Shown: one piece after another, positions 35,590 to 43,701 of the stretch | Layout: each line of letters starts with the position of its first letter | Position numbering within the stretch: position 1 is the stretch's first letter | Assembly (NCBI GenBank): GCA_036389455.1 | Contig: DASVPW010000119.1 | Span: 8,520-72,519 of the forward strand | DNA: 64,000 nt | Source of the DNA: JAJKJG01 sp036389455 | GTDB taxonomy: Bacteria > Pseudomonadota > Alphaproteobacteria > Rhizobiales > Beijerinckiaceae | Reading direction: 5' to 3' | The notes under the pieces: generated by a model | The model's input: only the letters and a program-made list of their open reading frames with translations | Database searches by the model: none | Told to the model about the DNA's origin: nothing | Program-made: the position numbers and the translations under genes

Positions 35590-36804
35590 ATGGCAGCGCA
35601 GACCGCGACCGCAGTTCAAGCTGGCGCACCCGCCCGCGGGTCGCTGCTCTACGACCCGAAGGTCCGAGCCACCGTCTACCAGGTCGTCCTGACCGCCGTC
35701 GTCGTCTTCCTGATCTATACGGCCGCCACCAACGCCGTCGCGAACCTGCGCGCCGCGCGCATCGCCTCCGGCTTCGGCTTCCTCAACGTCACCGCCGGGT
35801 TCGACGTCAACCAGTCCCTGATCGCCTTCAGCGCCGCCGCCTCGACCTACGGCGACGCCTTCATCGTCGGGCTCCTCAACACCCTCGTGGTCGCCGCTAT
35901 CGGCATCGTCCTCGCGACGATCCTCGGCTTCATGATGGGCATCGCGCGGTTGTCGAAGAACTGGCTCGTGGCACGGCTCGCGACCGTCTACGTCGAGGTC
36001 GTCCGCAATGAGCCGCTGCTGCTGCAGCTCCTGTTCTGGTATATCGCGGTGCTGACGCCGCTGCCGAACCCGCGCGAGTCGATCAGCTTCGGCGGCGAGT
36101 TCTTCCTCAACAACCGCGGCCTGTTCATGCCGAAGCCGATCCTGGCTTCGGACGCATGGCTCATCCCCGTGAGCTTCCTCGCCGGCATCGTTGGCACGAT
36201 CGCGTTCCGGATCTGGGCGAAGCGGCAGCAGGAGGAGACCGGCCGGCAGTACCCGGTCGCGCTCGTCGCGCTCGGCCTCATCCTGCTCCTGCCAACCCTG
36301 ATCTGGCTCGTGCTCGCCCTGCTGGGGCTGAACCCGATCACCTTCGACGTCCCGCAGCAGCAGCGCTTCAACCTGCGCGGCGGCATGCAGGTGTTCCCCG
36401 AGTTCGTGGCGCTCCTCCTCGGCCTTGTGATCTACACCGGCGCTTTCATCGCCGAGGTGGTGCGGGCCGGCATCCTCGCGGTCTCGAAGGGGCAGACCGA
36501 GGCCGCGGGCGCGCTCGGCCTGCGGCCCGGCCATACCCTGCGCCTCGTGGTCGTGCCGCAGGCCATGCGGGTCATCATCCCGCCGCTCACGAGCCAGTAC
36601 CTCAACCTAACCAAGAACTCCTCGCTCGCGGTGGCGATCGGCTATCCCGACCTCGTGCAGGTGTTCATGGGGACGGTGCTGAACCAGACCGGGCAGGCGG
36701 TCGAGGTCGTCGCCATCACCATGGCGGTCTACCTCACCATCAGCCTCGTCACCTCGGCCGTGATGAACGCCTACAACCGCCGCGTGGCGATCGTGGAACG
36801 GTAG
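35590..36804 (+). CDS. aapQ: General L-amino acid ABC transporter, permease AapQ
   Basis: A 404-residue inner-membrane protein, the usual AapQ/BztB length. It has an N-terminal part with RASGFGFLN-like sequence (RIASGFGFLNVTAGFDVNQS), an insertion in the core typical of this subfamily, and the EAA loop EAAGALGLRPGHTLRLVVVPQAMRVIIPP. It pairs with AapM to form the channel. Fifty-six bases separate it from the TIR-AapM gene; that gap includes a five-codon ATG...TAG remnant. Confidence 0.94.
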   Translation: MAAQTATAVQAGAPARGSLLYDPKVRATVYQVVLTAVVVFLIYTAATNAVANLRAARIASGFGFLNVTAGFDVNQSLIAFSAAASTYGDAFIVGLLNTLVVAAIGIVLATILGFMMGIARLSKNWLVARLATVYVEVVRNEPLLLQLLFWYIAVLTPLPNPRESISFGGEFFLNNRGLFMPKPILASDAWLIPVSFLAGIVGTIAFRIWAKRQQEETGRQYPVALVALGLILLLPTLIWLVLALLGLNPITFDVPQQQRFNLRGGMQVFPEFVALLLGLVIYTGAFIAEVVRAGILAVSKGQTEAAGALGLRPGHTLRLVVVPQAMRVIIPPLTSQYLNLTKNSSLAVAIGYPDLVQVFMGTVLNQTGQAVEVVAITMAVYLTISLVTSAVMNAYNRRVAIVER

Positions 36805-36860
36805 GGAGCGTGGGGGGCGGTGAACATGATCGTGTCGAAATAGGGCCTCGGAGCTAGTTC

Positions 36861-38645
36861 GTGCCGAAAATCATTCTGTCGTATCGGCGAGCCGACAGCG
36901 CTGGCGTGAGCGGCCGGATCTTCGACAAGTTGGTCCAGCATTACGGACCCGATGACGTTTTCATCGATATCGACAGCATCCCGTTTGGAATCGACTTTCG
37001 CGATCACATCAAGGCTGTTCTCGACGACAGCGACGCTCTCCTCGCCGTGATGGGACCGCGTTGGTTGGAAGAGCTCGAGCGCCGGAAGACGAGCGGAGAC
37101 CTGGACCACGTTGAAGTCGAGATAGGAACGGCGCTCCGAAGGAATGTTCCTGTGGTCCCAATCCTAGTTGATGGGACGCAGATGCCGCCTAGCGACAAGC
37201 TTCCGGAGAGCTTGCAGACGCTCGCCTACCGGAACGCAGCAGAGGTCAGCTCAGGGCGCGACTTCCACCCGCATATGGAGCGCCTCATCCGATCGATGGA
37301 CCGAGTGTTCGCTGCGGCGCAGGCTGCAGGTCCGAAACCGATCGAGCCTATCGTCGAAAGCCCGCAAGCGCCCCCGATATCGACGAACGTCGCCGTTCAG
37401 GAGCCGCCGCTTCCCGACGGGGGATCGGCGGCTCACGTCGTGTCGCCGCCGCCGACCGTTCCGCCCACATCGACCGGGCCTGAGGCCCGGAGTCAGCCCA
37501 CCACCGACCATGCTCTTCGCTACGTCCGCTCGAGCGAGATCGCTGCCGCGCCGCCGCCCAGCATGGTGCACGGCCCCCTCGCCTGGATCCGCGCCAACCT
37601 CTTCTCCGGGCCCCTCAACACGATCCTGACGCTTCTCGCGATCTTCCTCCTCTACGTGTTCCTGCCGCCGGTGGTGAGATTCTTCATCACCGACGCGGTC
37701 TGGACCGGCGCGGACCGGGACGTGTGCCGGCCGGAGGTCGTGAAAGGCCCCGTCGGGGCTTGCTGGGCCTTCGTCTTCGACAAGATCAACTACTTCGTCT
37801 ACGGCTCCTATCCGGCGCGCCTGCGCTGGCGCGTCGACATCTTCTTCGCGCTGCTCGCGGTCGGCGTCGGCTGGATGTTGTGGCTCGACGCGCCGAAGCG
37901 CGTCTGGGGCGCGATCTACTTCTTCGTCGTCTTTCCGATCCTCGCGTACCTGCTCCTCGCCGGCGCGGACTGGCTCAGGCTCGAGACCGTCCCGACCTCG
38001 CTCTGGGGCGGCATCCTCGTCACCATCGTGGTCTCGGCGGTCGGCATCGTGTTCTCGCTGCCGTTCGGCATCCTGCTCGCGCTCGGACGGCGCTCGAAGC
38101 TGCCGATCGTGCGGGTATTCTCGGTGATCTTCATCGAGTTCGTGCGCGGCGTGCCGCTCATCACCGTGCTGTTCATGGCGAACACGATGCTGCCGCTGTT
38201 CCTGCCGGAAGGCGTGTCGGTCGACCGGCTCATGCGCCCTCTCGTCGGCGTCGCGATCTTCGCCTCCGCCTACATGGCCGAAGTGGTGCGCGGCGGCCTG
38301 CAGGCGATGCCGAAGGGCCAGTACGAGGGGGCGATGTCGCTCGGCCTCAACTACTGGCAGATGATGGTGTTCATCATCCTGCCGCAGGCGTTACGCATCG
38401 TGATCCCGGGCATCGTCAACACCTTCATCGGCCTGTTCAAGGACACGACCCTCGTCGCGATCGTCGGCATTTTCGACCTGATCCGCACGATCGAGGCGTC
38501 GCGCGTCGACCCGACCTGGGCGGCGCCGACCGTTAATACGAGCGGCTACGCCTTCGCCGGCATCTTCTACTTCATCTGCTGCTTCGGCATGTCGCGCTAC
38601 TCGCTCGCGGTGGAGCGCCGGCTTGCCGCCGGACAACGACGGTGA
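36861..38645 (+). CDS. aapM: TIR domain fused to general L-amino acid ABC permease AapM
   Basis: A 594-residue chimera. Residues 1-150 are a bacterial TIR domain: ILSYRRADSAGVSGRIFDKL, then DDVFIDIDSIPFGIDF and SDALLAVMGPRWLE. Glu87 in DHVEVEIGTAL is the likely catalytic glutamate of NAD-cleaving TIRs. Residues about 150-215 are a proline-rich linker. From about residue 220 (RYVRSSEIAAAPPPS) the sequence is AapM/BztC, about 375 residues, near the normal full length, with the EAA loop EGAMSLGLNYWQMMVFIILPQALRIVIPG. The start is GTG with GGAG seven bases ahead. Of the first 100 codons 30 end in A/T; of 100 codons in the permease part about five do. TIR origin by transfer is inferred; a cytoplasmic location follows from permease topology. 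NADase activity is untested. Confidence 0.9.
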   Translation: MPKIILSYRRADSAGVSGRIFDKLVQHYGPDDVFIDIDSIPFGIDFRDHIKAVLDDSDALLAVMGPRWLEELERRKTSGDLDHVEVEIGTALRRNVPVVPILVDGTQMPPSDKLPESLQTLAYRNAAEVSSGRDFHPHMERLIRSMDRVFAAAQAAGPKPIEPIVESPQAPPISTNVAVQEPPLPDGGSAAHVVSPPPTVPPTSTGPEARSQPTTDHALRYVRSSEIAAAPPPSMVHGPLAWIRANLFSGPLNTILTLLAIFLLYVFLPPVVRFFITDAVWTGADRDVCRPEVVKGPVGACWAFVFDKINYFVYGSYPARLRWRVDIFFALLAVGVGWMLWLDAPKRVWGAIYFFVVFPILAYLLLAGADWLRLETVPTSLWGGILVTIVVSAVGIVFSLPFGILLALGRRSKLPIVRVFSVIFIEFVRGVPLITVLFMANTMLPLFLPEGVSVDRLMRPLVGVAIFASAYMAEVVRGGLQAMPKGQYEGAMSLGLNYWQMMVFIILPQALRIVIPGIVNTFIGLFKDTTLVAIVGIFDLIRTIEASRVDPTWAAPTVNTSGYAFAGIFYFICCFGMSRYSLAVERRLAAGQRR

Positions 38646-38650
38646 TTCCC

Positions 38651-39445
38651 ATGGCCACGGCAACGGCTCCTTCCAAGACTTCGGCGCGGGCGGCCATGAA
38701 CGACCCGACGGCCCAGCCCGCCGTCCAGATGCTCGGCGTGCACAAGTGGTACGGCGAGTTCCACGTGCTGCGGGACATCAACCTGCATGTGCGCCGCGGC
38801 GAGCGCATCGTCATCTGCGGGCCCTCGGGCTCCGGCAAGTCGACGATGATCCGCTGCATCAACCGCCTGGAGGAGCATCAGCAGGGCCGCATCATCGTCG
38901 ACGGGACGGAGCTCACGAACGATCTCAAGAAGATCGACGAGATCCGCCGCGAGGTCGGCATGGTATTCCAGCACTTCAACCTGTTCCCGCACCTCACCAT
39001 CCTCGAGAACTGCACGCTCGCCCCGATCTGGGTGAAGAAGATGCCGAAGAAGGAGGCCGAGGAGGTCGCGATGAAGTACTTGAAGCGCGTCAAGATCCCG
39101 GAGCAGGCGAACAAGTACCCGGGCCAGCTCTCGGGCGGCCAGCAGCAGCGCGTCGCGATCGCGCGCTCCTTGTGCATGAACCCTAAGATCATGCTGTTCG
39201 ACGAGCCGACCTCGGCCCTCGACCCCGAGATGGTGAAGGAGGTGCTCGACACCATGGTGACCCTCGCCGAGGAGGGCATGACCATGCTGTGCGTGACCCA
39301 CGAGATGGGCTTCGCCCGCCAAGTCGCCGACCGCGTGATCTTCATGGACTACGGCCAGATCGTCGAGATGAACACGCCGGACGAGTTCTTCAGGAACCCG
39401 CAGCACGAGCGCACCAAGCTGTTCCTGAGCCAGATTTTGCACTGA
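38651..39445 (+). CDS. aapP: General L-amino acid ABC transporter, ATPase
   Basis: A 264-residue polar-amino-acid ATPase. Walker A is GPSGSGKST, signature LSGGQQQRVAIARSL, Walker B IMLFDEPTSALD and switch His in CVTHEMGFA. It energises AapQ and AapM. ATG at 38651 follows the stop of the permease gene by five bases; a GTG at 38642 overlapping that stop is possible and would add three residues. The conserved core starts at about residue 28 (MLGVHKWYGEFHVL). It completes the operon. Confidence 0.95.
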   Translation: MATATAPSKTSARAAMNDPTAQPAVQMLGVHKWYGEFHVLRDINLHVRRGERIVICGPSGSGKSTMIRCINRLEEHQQGRIIVDGTELTNDLKKIDEIRREVGMVFQHFNLFPHLTILENCTLAPIWVKKMPKKEAEEVAMKYLKRVKIPEQANKYPGQLSGGQQQRVAIARSLCMNPKIMLFDEPTSALDPEMVKEVLDTMVTLAEEGMTMLCVTHEMGFARQVADRVIFMDYGQIVEMNTPDEFFRNPQHERTKLFLSQILH

Positions 39446-39491
39446 GCGAGGTGTCATCCTCGGTTGGAGCGCGAAGCGCGACCCGAAGATC

Positions 39492-40775
39492 TCAGGGGGA
39501 TGAGGCGCCTTCTGCGGGCCGAGGTGGCCGGGTTGATCCTCTGATCGAGACCGACGGCGGCCATGACGGGCTGCTTCCTTCAGCCGCCTCCCGCACGCTC
39601 CTCGCGAACACGACGAGAAGCGCCGCCGGCATGGCTCCAGGCACGGACACGCTCATCATCAGGGCGGGGCTGAGCCAGACGAGGAGATGCAAGGGCCCGG
39701 GCGCCTCGTCGGGCCGCCGCCCGCACAGCTTCCACACGAGGATGGCGGCAAGGGCCGTCAGGTCGTAGTTGAAGGCGTAAGGAGTCACGAGCGGAACGGC
39801 GGCGGCGACGACGAAGGCGCGCCGCTTCGGGTCCGCGGTGCGCCGCACCGCCCACGCAGTCGCGGCGAACACCGGCGCGGCGACTGCCGCCTGCACGACC
39901 CACGCCGCCGCGGACGAAAGCCCAAGGCCCCGCGCCCCCGCGAACACGGACGGCATCATCAGGGTGTAGAAGCCGCGCCACTTCTCCAGGAGCGCGAGCT
40001 GGTAGGCGCTCGTGGCGCCGAGGTATTCGCGCCAGGGCTCGAAGCCGAAGACCGTGACCGAGGCGGCGACGAGGGCAAGCGCCGTCGCGGCGGCGGCCGC
40101 GATCGTCCGCCATGCTCCGAGCGCAAGGAGCGCGAAGGGCAGGACGAGGCCGAGCTGGGGCTTCACCGTGAGGAGCCCGAACAGGATGCCGGCGAGCACC
40201 GGCCGGCGGTCGAGGCAAAGGACGCCGCCGAGGAGGAGCGCCGCGGTCAAAAAGCCGTTCTGGCCGCCGACCGCGTTCATGAGGCAGGCAGGTGCGAGCG
40301 CGAGCGCGACGAGCGCGTAAGGCCGGCGGCCCGGCTCGACCCGGGACAGGACCACCGCTGCGAAGGCGGCGAAGAGGCCCACGGTCCACAGCGCGAGCGC
40401 CCAGAAGTAGGGAAGCTGCGACAGCGGCCGGAACAGCAGCAGCGCAAAGGGCGGGTAGCTCCAGTTGTGGAAGGGCAGGGGCGCTCCGAACAGCTCGCCG
40501 ATCGCCCTCGCGTAGCCGTCGAGGTCGAAGAGCGTCGCGAGTCGCCCCGAGAACGCGAGTTGCGGCGCGGCCCAGGCGTTGATGAAGTCCCGCCCGATCG
40601 GGTGGCCGGTGACGTCGAGCCCGCCGTCCGCCGGCCAATAGAAGCGCGCGAGGAGCGGCCAGAACACCAGGAGCGCCGCGGCCGGGAACAGGACGCGGGG
40701 CTCCGAAAGGGCGGTCAGGATCGCCGCCGGGCGAGGAGTCGGATAGGAGCGGGACTGCGGTTCTGCGAAGGCCAT
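39492..40775 (-). CDS. GT87-family membrane glycosyltransferase (DUF2029)
   Basis: A 427-residue membrane protein with about ten hydrophobic segments. Family features are the first periplasmic region with GRDFINAWAAPQLAFSGRLATLFD and NWSYPPFALLLFRPLSQLPY, and the VGGQNGFLTAALLLGG and TVKPQLGLVLP motifs of the GT-C alpha-mannosyltransferase family GT87. It likely adds a sugar from a polyprenyl-phosphate donor to an envelope glycan. The last ~20 residues are low complexity (GSTRPPRPAEGASSP) and end in the region of a small inverted repeat after aapP. Confidence 0.84.
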   Translation of the reverse strand: MAFAEPQSRSYPTPRPAAILTALSEPRVLFPAAALLVFWPLLARFYWPADGGLDVTGHPIGRDFINAWAAPQLAFSGRLATLFDLDGYARAIGELFGAPLPFHNWSYPPFALLLFRPLSQLPYFWALALWTVGLFAAFAAVVLSRVEPGRRPYALVALALAPACLMNAVGGQNGFLTAALLLGGVLCLDRRPVLAGILFGLLTVKPQLGLVLPFALLALGAWRTIAAAAATALALVAASVTVFGFEPWREYLGATSAYQLALLEKWRGFYTLMMPSVFAGARGLGLSSAAAWVVQAAVAAPVFAATAWAVRRTADPKRRAFVVAAAVPLVTPYAFNYDLTALAAILVWKLCGRRPDEAPGPLHLLVWLSPALMMSVSVPGAMPAALLVVFARSVREAAEGSSPSWPPSVSIRGSTRPPRPAEGASSP

Positions 40776-40820
40776 GCGCCGGATGCTACCCGGGCGGGCT
40801 TAACGTGCCGTAGCCCAGGA

Positions 40821-41684
40821 CTACTTCGCCTTAAGCGCGTCCGCCGGGCCGGTTGCCACGGGCACGTCCGCGCGCGCCCCCCATTCGGCCCAGGAGCCGT
40901 CGTAGAGGCCCTTCGCCGGGCGGCCGATGGTCTCGAGGGCGAGCGACATGATCGCAGCGGAAACGCCGGAGCCGCAGGTCGTGATGACCGGGCGATCGAG
41001 GTCGACGCCGGCCTTCTCCAAGGCCGCGCGCAGCGCATCCGGGGATTTGAGCCGGCCGTCCGCGACCACCTCGGAGGAGGGCAGGTTGAGGGCGCCCGGC
41101 ATGTGGCCGGAGCGCAGTCCCGGCCGCGGCTCCGGCGCCTCGCCGCGGAAGCGCTCGGCCGGGCGCATGTCGAGGACCTGGGCCGCCCCGCTTGCGAGCG
41201 CCCGGCGCACGTCGGAAAGATCGGCGACGGCGGAATGGTCGAGCCGGGCCGTGAAGTGCCGGCGCGCCCGCGGCTTCCCGGGGCCTTCCTCGACCGGCCG
41301 CCCTTCCGCCTTCCAGGCCGGGAACCCGCCGTTGAGGATCGACACATCCCGGGCCCCGAAGACCTTGAAGGTCCACCATACCCGGGGCGCGGAGAAGAGG
41401 CCCGCGCCGTCGTAGACCACGATCTTCTGCCCGTCGCCGATGCCGAGGCCGCGCATCGCCGAAGCGAAGGCTTCGGGCGAGGGCAGCATGTGGGGGAGGG
41501 AGGACGACGTGTCCTTGACCGTATCGATGTCGAACCGCACCGCGCCCGGGATGTGGCCCTGGAGGTACTCGGCGTCCGGGTCGCGGTTCATGGCCGGCAG
41601 GTACCAGGACCCGTCGACGACCACGACGTCGGGGGCCTCAAGGCGCTCGGCGAGCCATTCGGTCGAGACGAAGGGGTTCGGCAT
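40821..41684 (-). CDS. sseA: Sulfurtransferase (3-mercaptopyruvate/thiosulfate type)
   Basis: A 287-residue protein with two rhodanese domains. The second carries the active-site loop CGSGVSA with Cys237, a sequence associated with 3-mercaptopyruvate sulfurtransferases; the first has the structural remnants VVVDGSWYLP and GHIPGAVRFDID. It transfers sulfane sulfur to thiols or cyanide. The start MPNPFVSTEW at 41684 is standard. The frame continues upstream through a palindromic repeat (AWPGHPRL-type translation), which is not part of the gene. Confidence 0.92.
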   Translation of the reverse strand: MPNPFVSTEWLAERLEAPDVVVVDGSWYLPAMNRDPDAEYLQGHIPGAVRFDIDTVKDTSSSLPHMLPSPEAFASAMRGLGIGDGQKIVVYDGAGLFSAPRVWWTFKVFGARDVSILNGGFPAWKAEGRPVEEGPGKPRARRHFTARLDHSAVADLSDVRRALASGAAQVLDMRPAERFRGEAPEPRPGLRSGHMPGALNLPSSEVVADGRLKSPDALRAALEKAGVDLDRPVITTCGSGVSAAIMSLALETIGRPAKGLYDGSWAEWGARADVPVATGPADALKAK

Positions 41685-41705
41685 GATGTTCTTCCGTTTC
41701 CTCTT

Positions 41706-41799
41706 CGTCATGCCCGGGCTTGGCCAGGGCATCCACGACTTTACACGCCAAGGTGCGGGGCAAAGGCGTGGATGGCCGGGCCAAGCCCGGCCCATGACG
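41706..41799. repeat. Two-armed palindromic repeat with 32-bp arms
   Basis: The left arm CGTCATGCCCGGGCTTGGCC...ATCCACG (41706-41737) and right arm CGTGGATGGCCGGGCCAAGC...CATGACG (41767-41799) are inverted copies with a few mismatches, separated by 29 bases. Related to the palindrome at 29202. It lies between sseA and alaX, both on the minus strand, and may separate their transcripts. Confidence 0.72.
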
Positions 41800-41812
41800 G
41801 CGTTACGTTTCC

Positions 41813-42526
41813 TCAGGCGAGCGCGATCCGCACGCGGCGGTTCTGCTTGCCCTTCTTCTCGATGTCGGTCACGGCGACGCGGCCGATCTCCCCTGTGGAG
41901 CGCACGTGCGTCCCACCGCAGGGCTGGAGATCGATGCCCTCGATCTCGACGAGGCGCACGCGGCCGGTGCCGCGCGGCGGCTTCACCGCCATGGTCTTGA
42001 CGAGGGCGGGGTTGGCGTCGAGCTCCTCGTCGGTGATCCAGCGCTCGGCGACGGGCGCGTCGCGGGCTACGAGGGCGTTGAGCTTCTCGGTCAGCTCGGC
42101 TTTGTCGAGGCCGGCCTCGGGGATGTCGAAGTCGAGCCGCCCGTCGCCGTCGCCGATCGCGCCGCCGGTGACGGGGTAGGGCAGCACGACGCTCAGGAGA
42201 TGCAGCGCCGTGTGCACCCGCATGCGCTTGTAGCGACGCTCCCAGTCGAGGGCGGCCGTGACCGTCTCGCCGGGCGCTGCGTGCCAGTCCTTATCGGCGA
42301 GGACGTGGAGGATGGTTGTTCGATCCGGCGCATAGACGGTGTTGGCGACCGCGACCGGGGCTTGGCCGTTGCGTGCGAGCGTCCCGACGTCACCCGGCTG
42401 CCCGCCGCCTTGGGGGTAGAAGACGGTGCGGTCGAGGACGATCCCTTCCGGCGTCGCGGCGAGGACCGTCGCCGCGCAGTCGCGGGCGTAGGGATTGTCG
42501 CGGAAGAGCAGTTCTGTCGAAGCCAT
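41813..42526 (-). CDS. alaX: Alanyl-tRNA editing protein AlaX
   Basis: A 237-residue AlaX-M type editing protein. The zinc motif HTALH (His105 and His109) and the C-terminal QPCGGTHVRST supply the metal ligands of the AlaRS editing domain; the N-terminal TVFYPQGGGQPGDVG is the glycine-rich motif of AlaX. It removes serine or glycine mis-attached to tRNA-Ala in trans. It is complete and apparently a single gene; its upstream region is occupied by tRNA-Asn and its terminator. Confidence 0.93.
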   Translation of the reverse strand: MASTELLFRDNPYARDCAATVLAATPEGIVLDRTVFYPQGGGQPGDVGTLARNGQAPVAVANTVYAPDRTTILHVLADKDWHAAPGETVTAALDWERRYKRMRVHTALHLLSVVLPYPVTGGAIGDGDGRLDFDIPEAGLDKAELTEKLNALVARDAPVAERWITDEELDANPALVKTMAVKPPRGTGRVRLVEIEGIDLQPCGGTHVRSTGEIGRVAVTDIEKKGKQNRRVRIALA

Positions 42527-42591
42527 GGCAGCCGAGTCCGAAACGGGGGCCGGACCCTATGCGCGCCCCGCGCCGTAAGGCAACCCCGCCG

Positions 42592-42627
42592 AAAAGGAAG
42601 GGCCGGACGCTGCGCGCCCGGCCCTTC
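42592..42627 (-). terminator. Terminator of tRNA-Asn
   Basis: On the minus strand GAAGGGCCGG pairs perfectly with CCGGCCCTTC; an inner GCG/CGC extension makes one long hairpin. It is followed by CTTTTC. It lies seven bases downstream of the tRNA-Asn end. Confidence 0.8.
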
Positions 42628-42633
42628 GAAAAC

Positions 42634-42708
42634 TGGCTCCGCGGGTAGGATTCGAACCTACGACCAGCCGGTTAACAGCCGGCTGCTCTACCACTGAGCT
42701 ACCGCGGA
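42634..42708 (-). tRNA. tRNA-Asn (anticodon GTT)
   Basis: A complete 75-base cloverleaf with encoded CCA on the minus strand. The acceptor stem TCCGCGG pairs with CCGCGGA, the anticodon stem GCCGG/CCGGC encloses CTGTTAA, and the T-arm is GTAGGTTCGAATCCTAC. Confidence 0.97.
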
Positions 42709-42798
42709 TCGTGGGGCACGCCATATAGCAATCGCGGGTACGGACGCAAGGGCGCAGGCCCCGGCCGCGCTTGCCGCGACGGCCACGCTCGAGCCTGT

Positions 42799-42930
42799 TC
42801 AGAAGTACCAGCGCCGGGCGGCGAAGACCACCAGCACGGTGCAGAGGATCCCGATCACGCCGAGGAGGCGCCGCGTCAGGAGCTGCTGGCGGTGCTTCTC
42901 GACGAGGTCCTCCCGGCCCCGCTCAGCCAC
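42799..42930 (-). CDS. Small single-span membrane protein
   Basis: A 43-residue product starting at GTG: a charged N-terminus (MAERGREDLVEKHRQQ), then a hydrophobic segment (LLGVIGILCTVLVVFAA) and a short basic-aromatic end (RRWYF). It overlaps the end of the 70-residue gene upstream by eight bases (GTGGCTGA), which suggests translational coupling. No family is recognised. Reality is supported by the overlap and by the clear amphipathic-plus-membrane design, but it is short. Confidence 0.45.
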   Translation of the reverse strand: MAERGREDLVEKHRQQLLTRRLLGVIGILCTVLVVFAARRWYF

Positions 42931-43135
42931 GGGCCTCGACCTCGCCGGCGGCGGTGAGCTGGTGCTCCCGCACCATCCGCTCGTGCTGCTCGTGGACGCC
43001 CTTGATCCGGTACTGCAGCACCCCGTCGACGCCGGAAGGGACGCGCTGGACGACCTGGTAGACGCCCCCGGCGCGGGTCATGCCGTCGGGCTGGAGACGA
43101 ACGAGCTGACCGACGCGGAACTTGTGGCCGGGCAT
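42923..43135 (-). CDS. Small conserved-type hypothetical protein
   Basis: A 70-residue protein beginning MPGHKFRVGQLVRLQPDG; the pattern KFRVGQLVRL...GVYQVVQRVP...LQYRIKG suggests an SH3-like small beta-barrel. The C-terminus is rich in Glu and His. No function can be named. It lies downstream of cspA on the same strand, about 80 bases away, and may share its transcript. ATG at 43135 has GAGAGC ahead; an upstream in-frame extension is Arg-, Ser- and Pro-rich and unlikely. Confidence 0.6.
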   Translation of the reverse strand: MPGHKFRVGQLVRLQPDGMTRAGGVYQVVQRVPSGVDGVLQYRIKGVHEQHERMVREHQLTAAGEVEARG

Positions 43136-43214
43136 GGCGCTCTCCTTGATGGTCTCGAAGGGCGAAGGAGCGGCCCTTGCGGACGGCTCCTCCGGATCCG
43201 CCGGGCGACGCGGC

Positions 43215-43424
43215 CTACTCGGCCTGCAGGTTGCCGGCCGACTGCTTGCCGGTGCGCTGGTCGGTCTGGATGTCGAAGGAGACCTTCTGGCCGTCACGCA
43301 GGCTGCGGATGCCGGCGCGCTCGAGCGCGGTCGCGTGGACGAACACGTCCTTGCCGCCCGAATCCGGCGCGATGAAGCCGTAGCCCTTCTGGTCGTTGTA
43401 CCACTTCACGGTGCCCGTATTCAT
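43215..43424 (-). CDS. cspA: Cold-shock protein (CspA family)
   Basis: A 69-residue single cold-shock domain. RNP1 KGYGFIAP and RNP2 DVFVHATAL are intact, and MNTGTVKWYNDQ is the usual N-terminus. It binds RNA and prevents secondary structure. AAGGAA stands seven bases before the ATG. The 277 bases between its start and tRNA-Cys contain no other gene and probably include a long 5' leader, as is common for this family. Confidence 0.95.
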   Translation of the reverse strand: MNTGTVKWYNDQKGYGFIAPDSGGKDVFVHATALERAGIRSLRDGQKVSFDIQTDQRTGKQSAGNLQAE

Positions 43425-43701
43425 GGGAATTTCCTTTTCGCGTGGCGTTTCTGCAAATTGCCGGGCACGCGGAAGCGCAACCCGTCCGGCCGTATCGATG
43501 TCTGGATAGATAGTCTGAACGTGCGCCCGCGGTGGCGAGGCGGAGCGGCCCAGTCGTCCGGCCCAAATGTCGATGCCGGGGCAGTCTAGGCCGGATCGGG
43601 TGCGGGCACAACCTCGGGGCGGCTCCGGCCAGCCGGGCGCGGTTGAATTCGCAGGCCGGCTCTGCGATAGAGGGCGCGTCGCAAAGCGGCCCCGCGCGGA
43701 C

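Noticed and set aside
36861..37560. Thoeris or another known TIR defence system
   Set aside because: No SIR2/SLOG ThsA-like, CARF, STING or effector partner gene is present in the neighbourhood; the TIR is covalently part of a permease.
41685..41795. N-terminal extension of the sulfurtransferase
   Set aside because: The extra residues (GRAWPGHPRL and so on) are the translation of a palindromic repeat; the family N-terminus begins at 41684.
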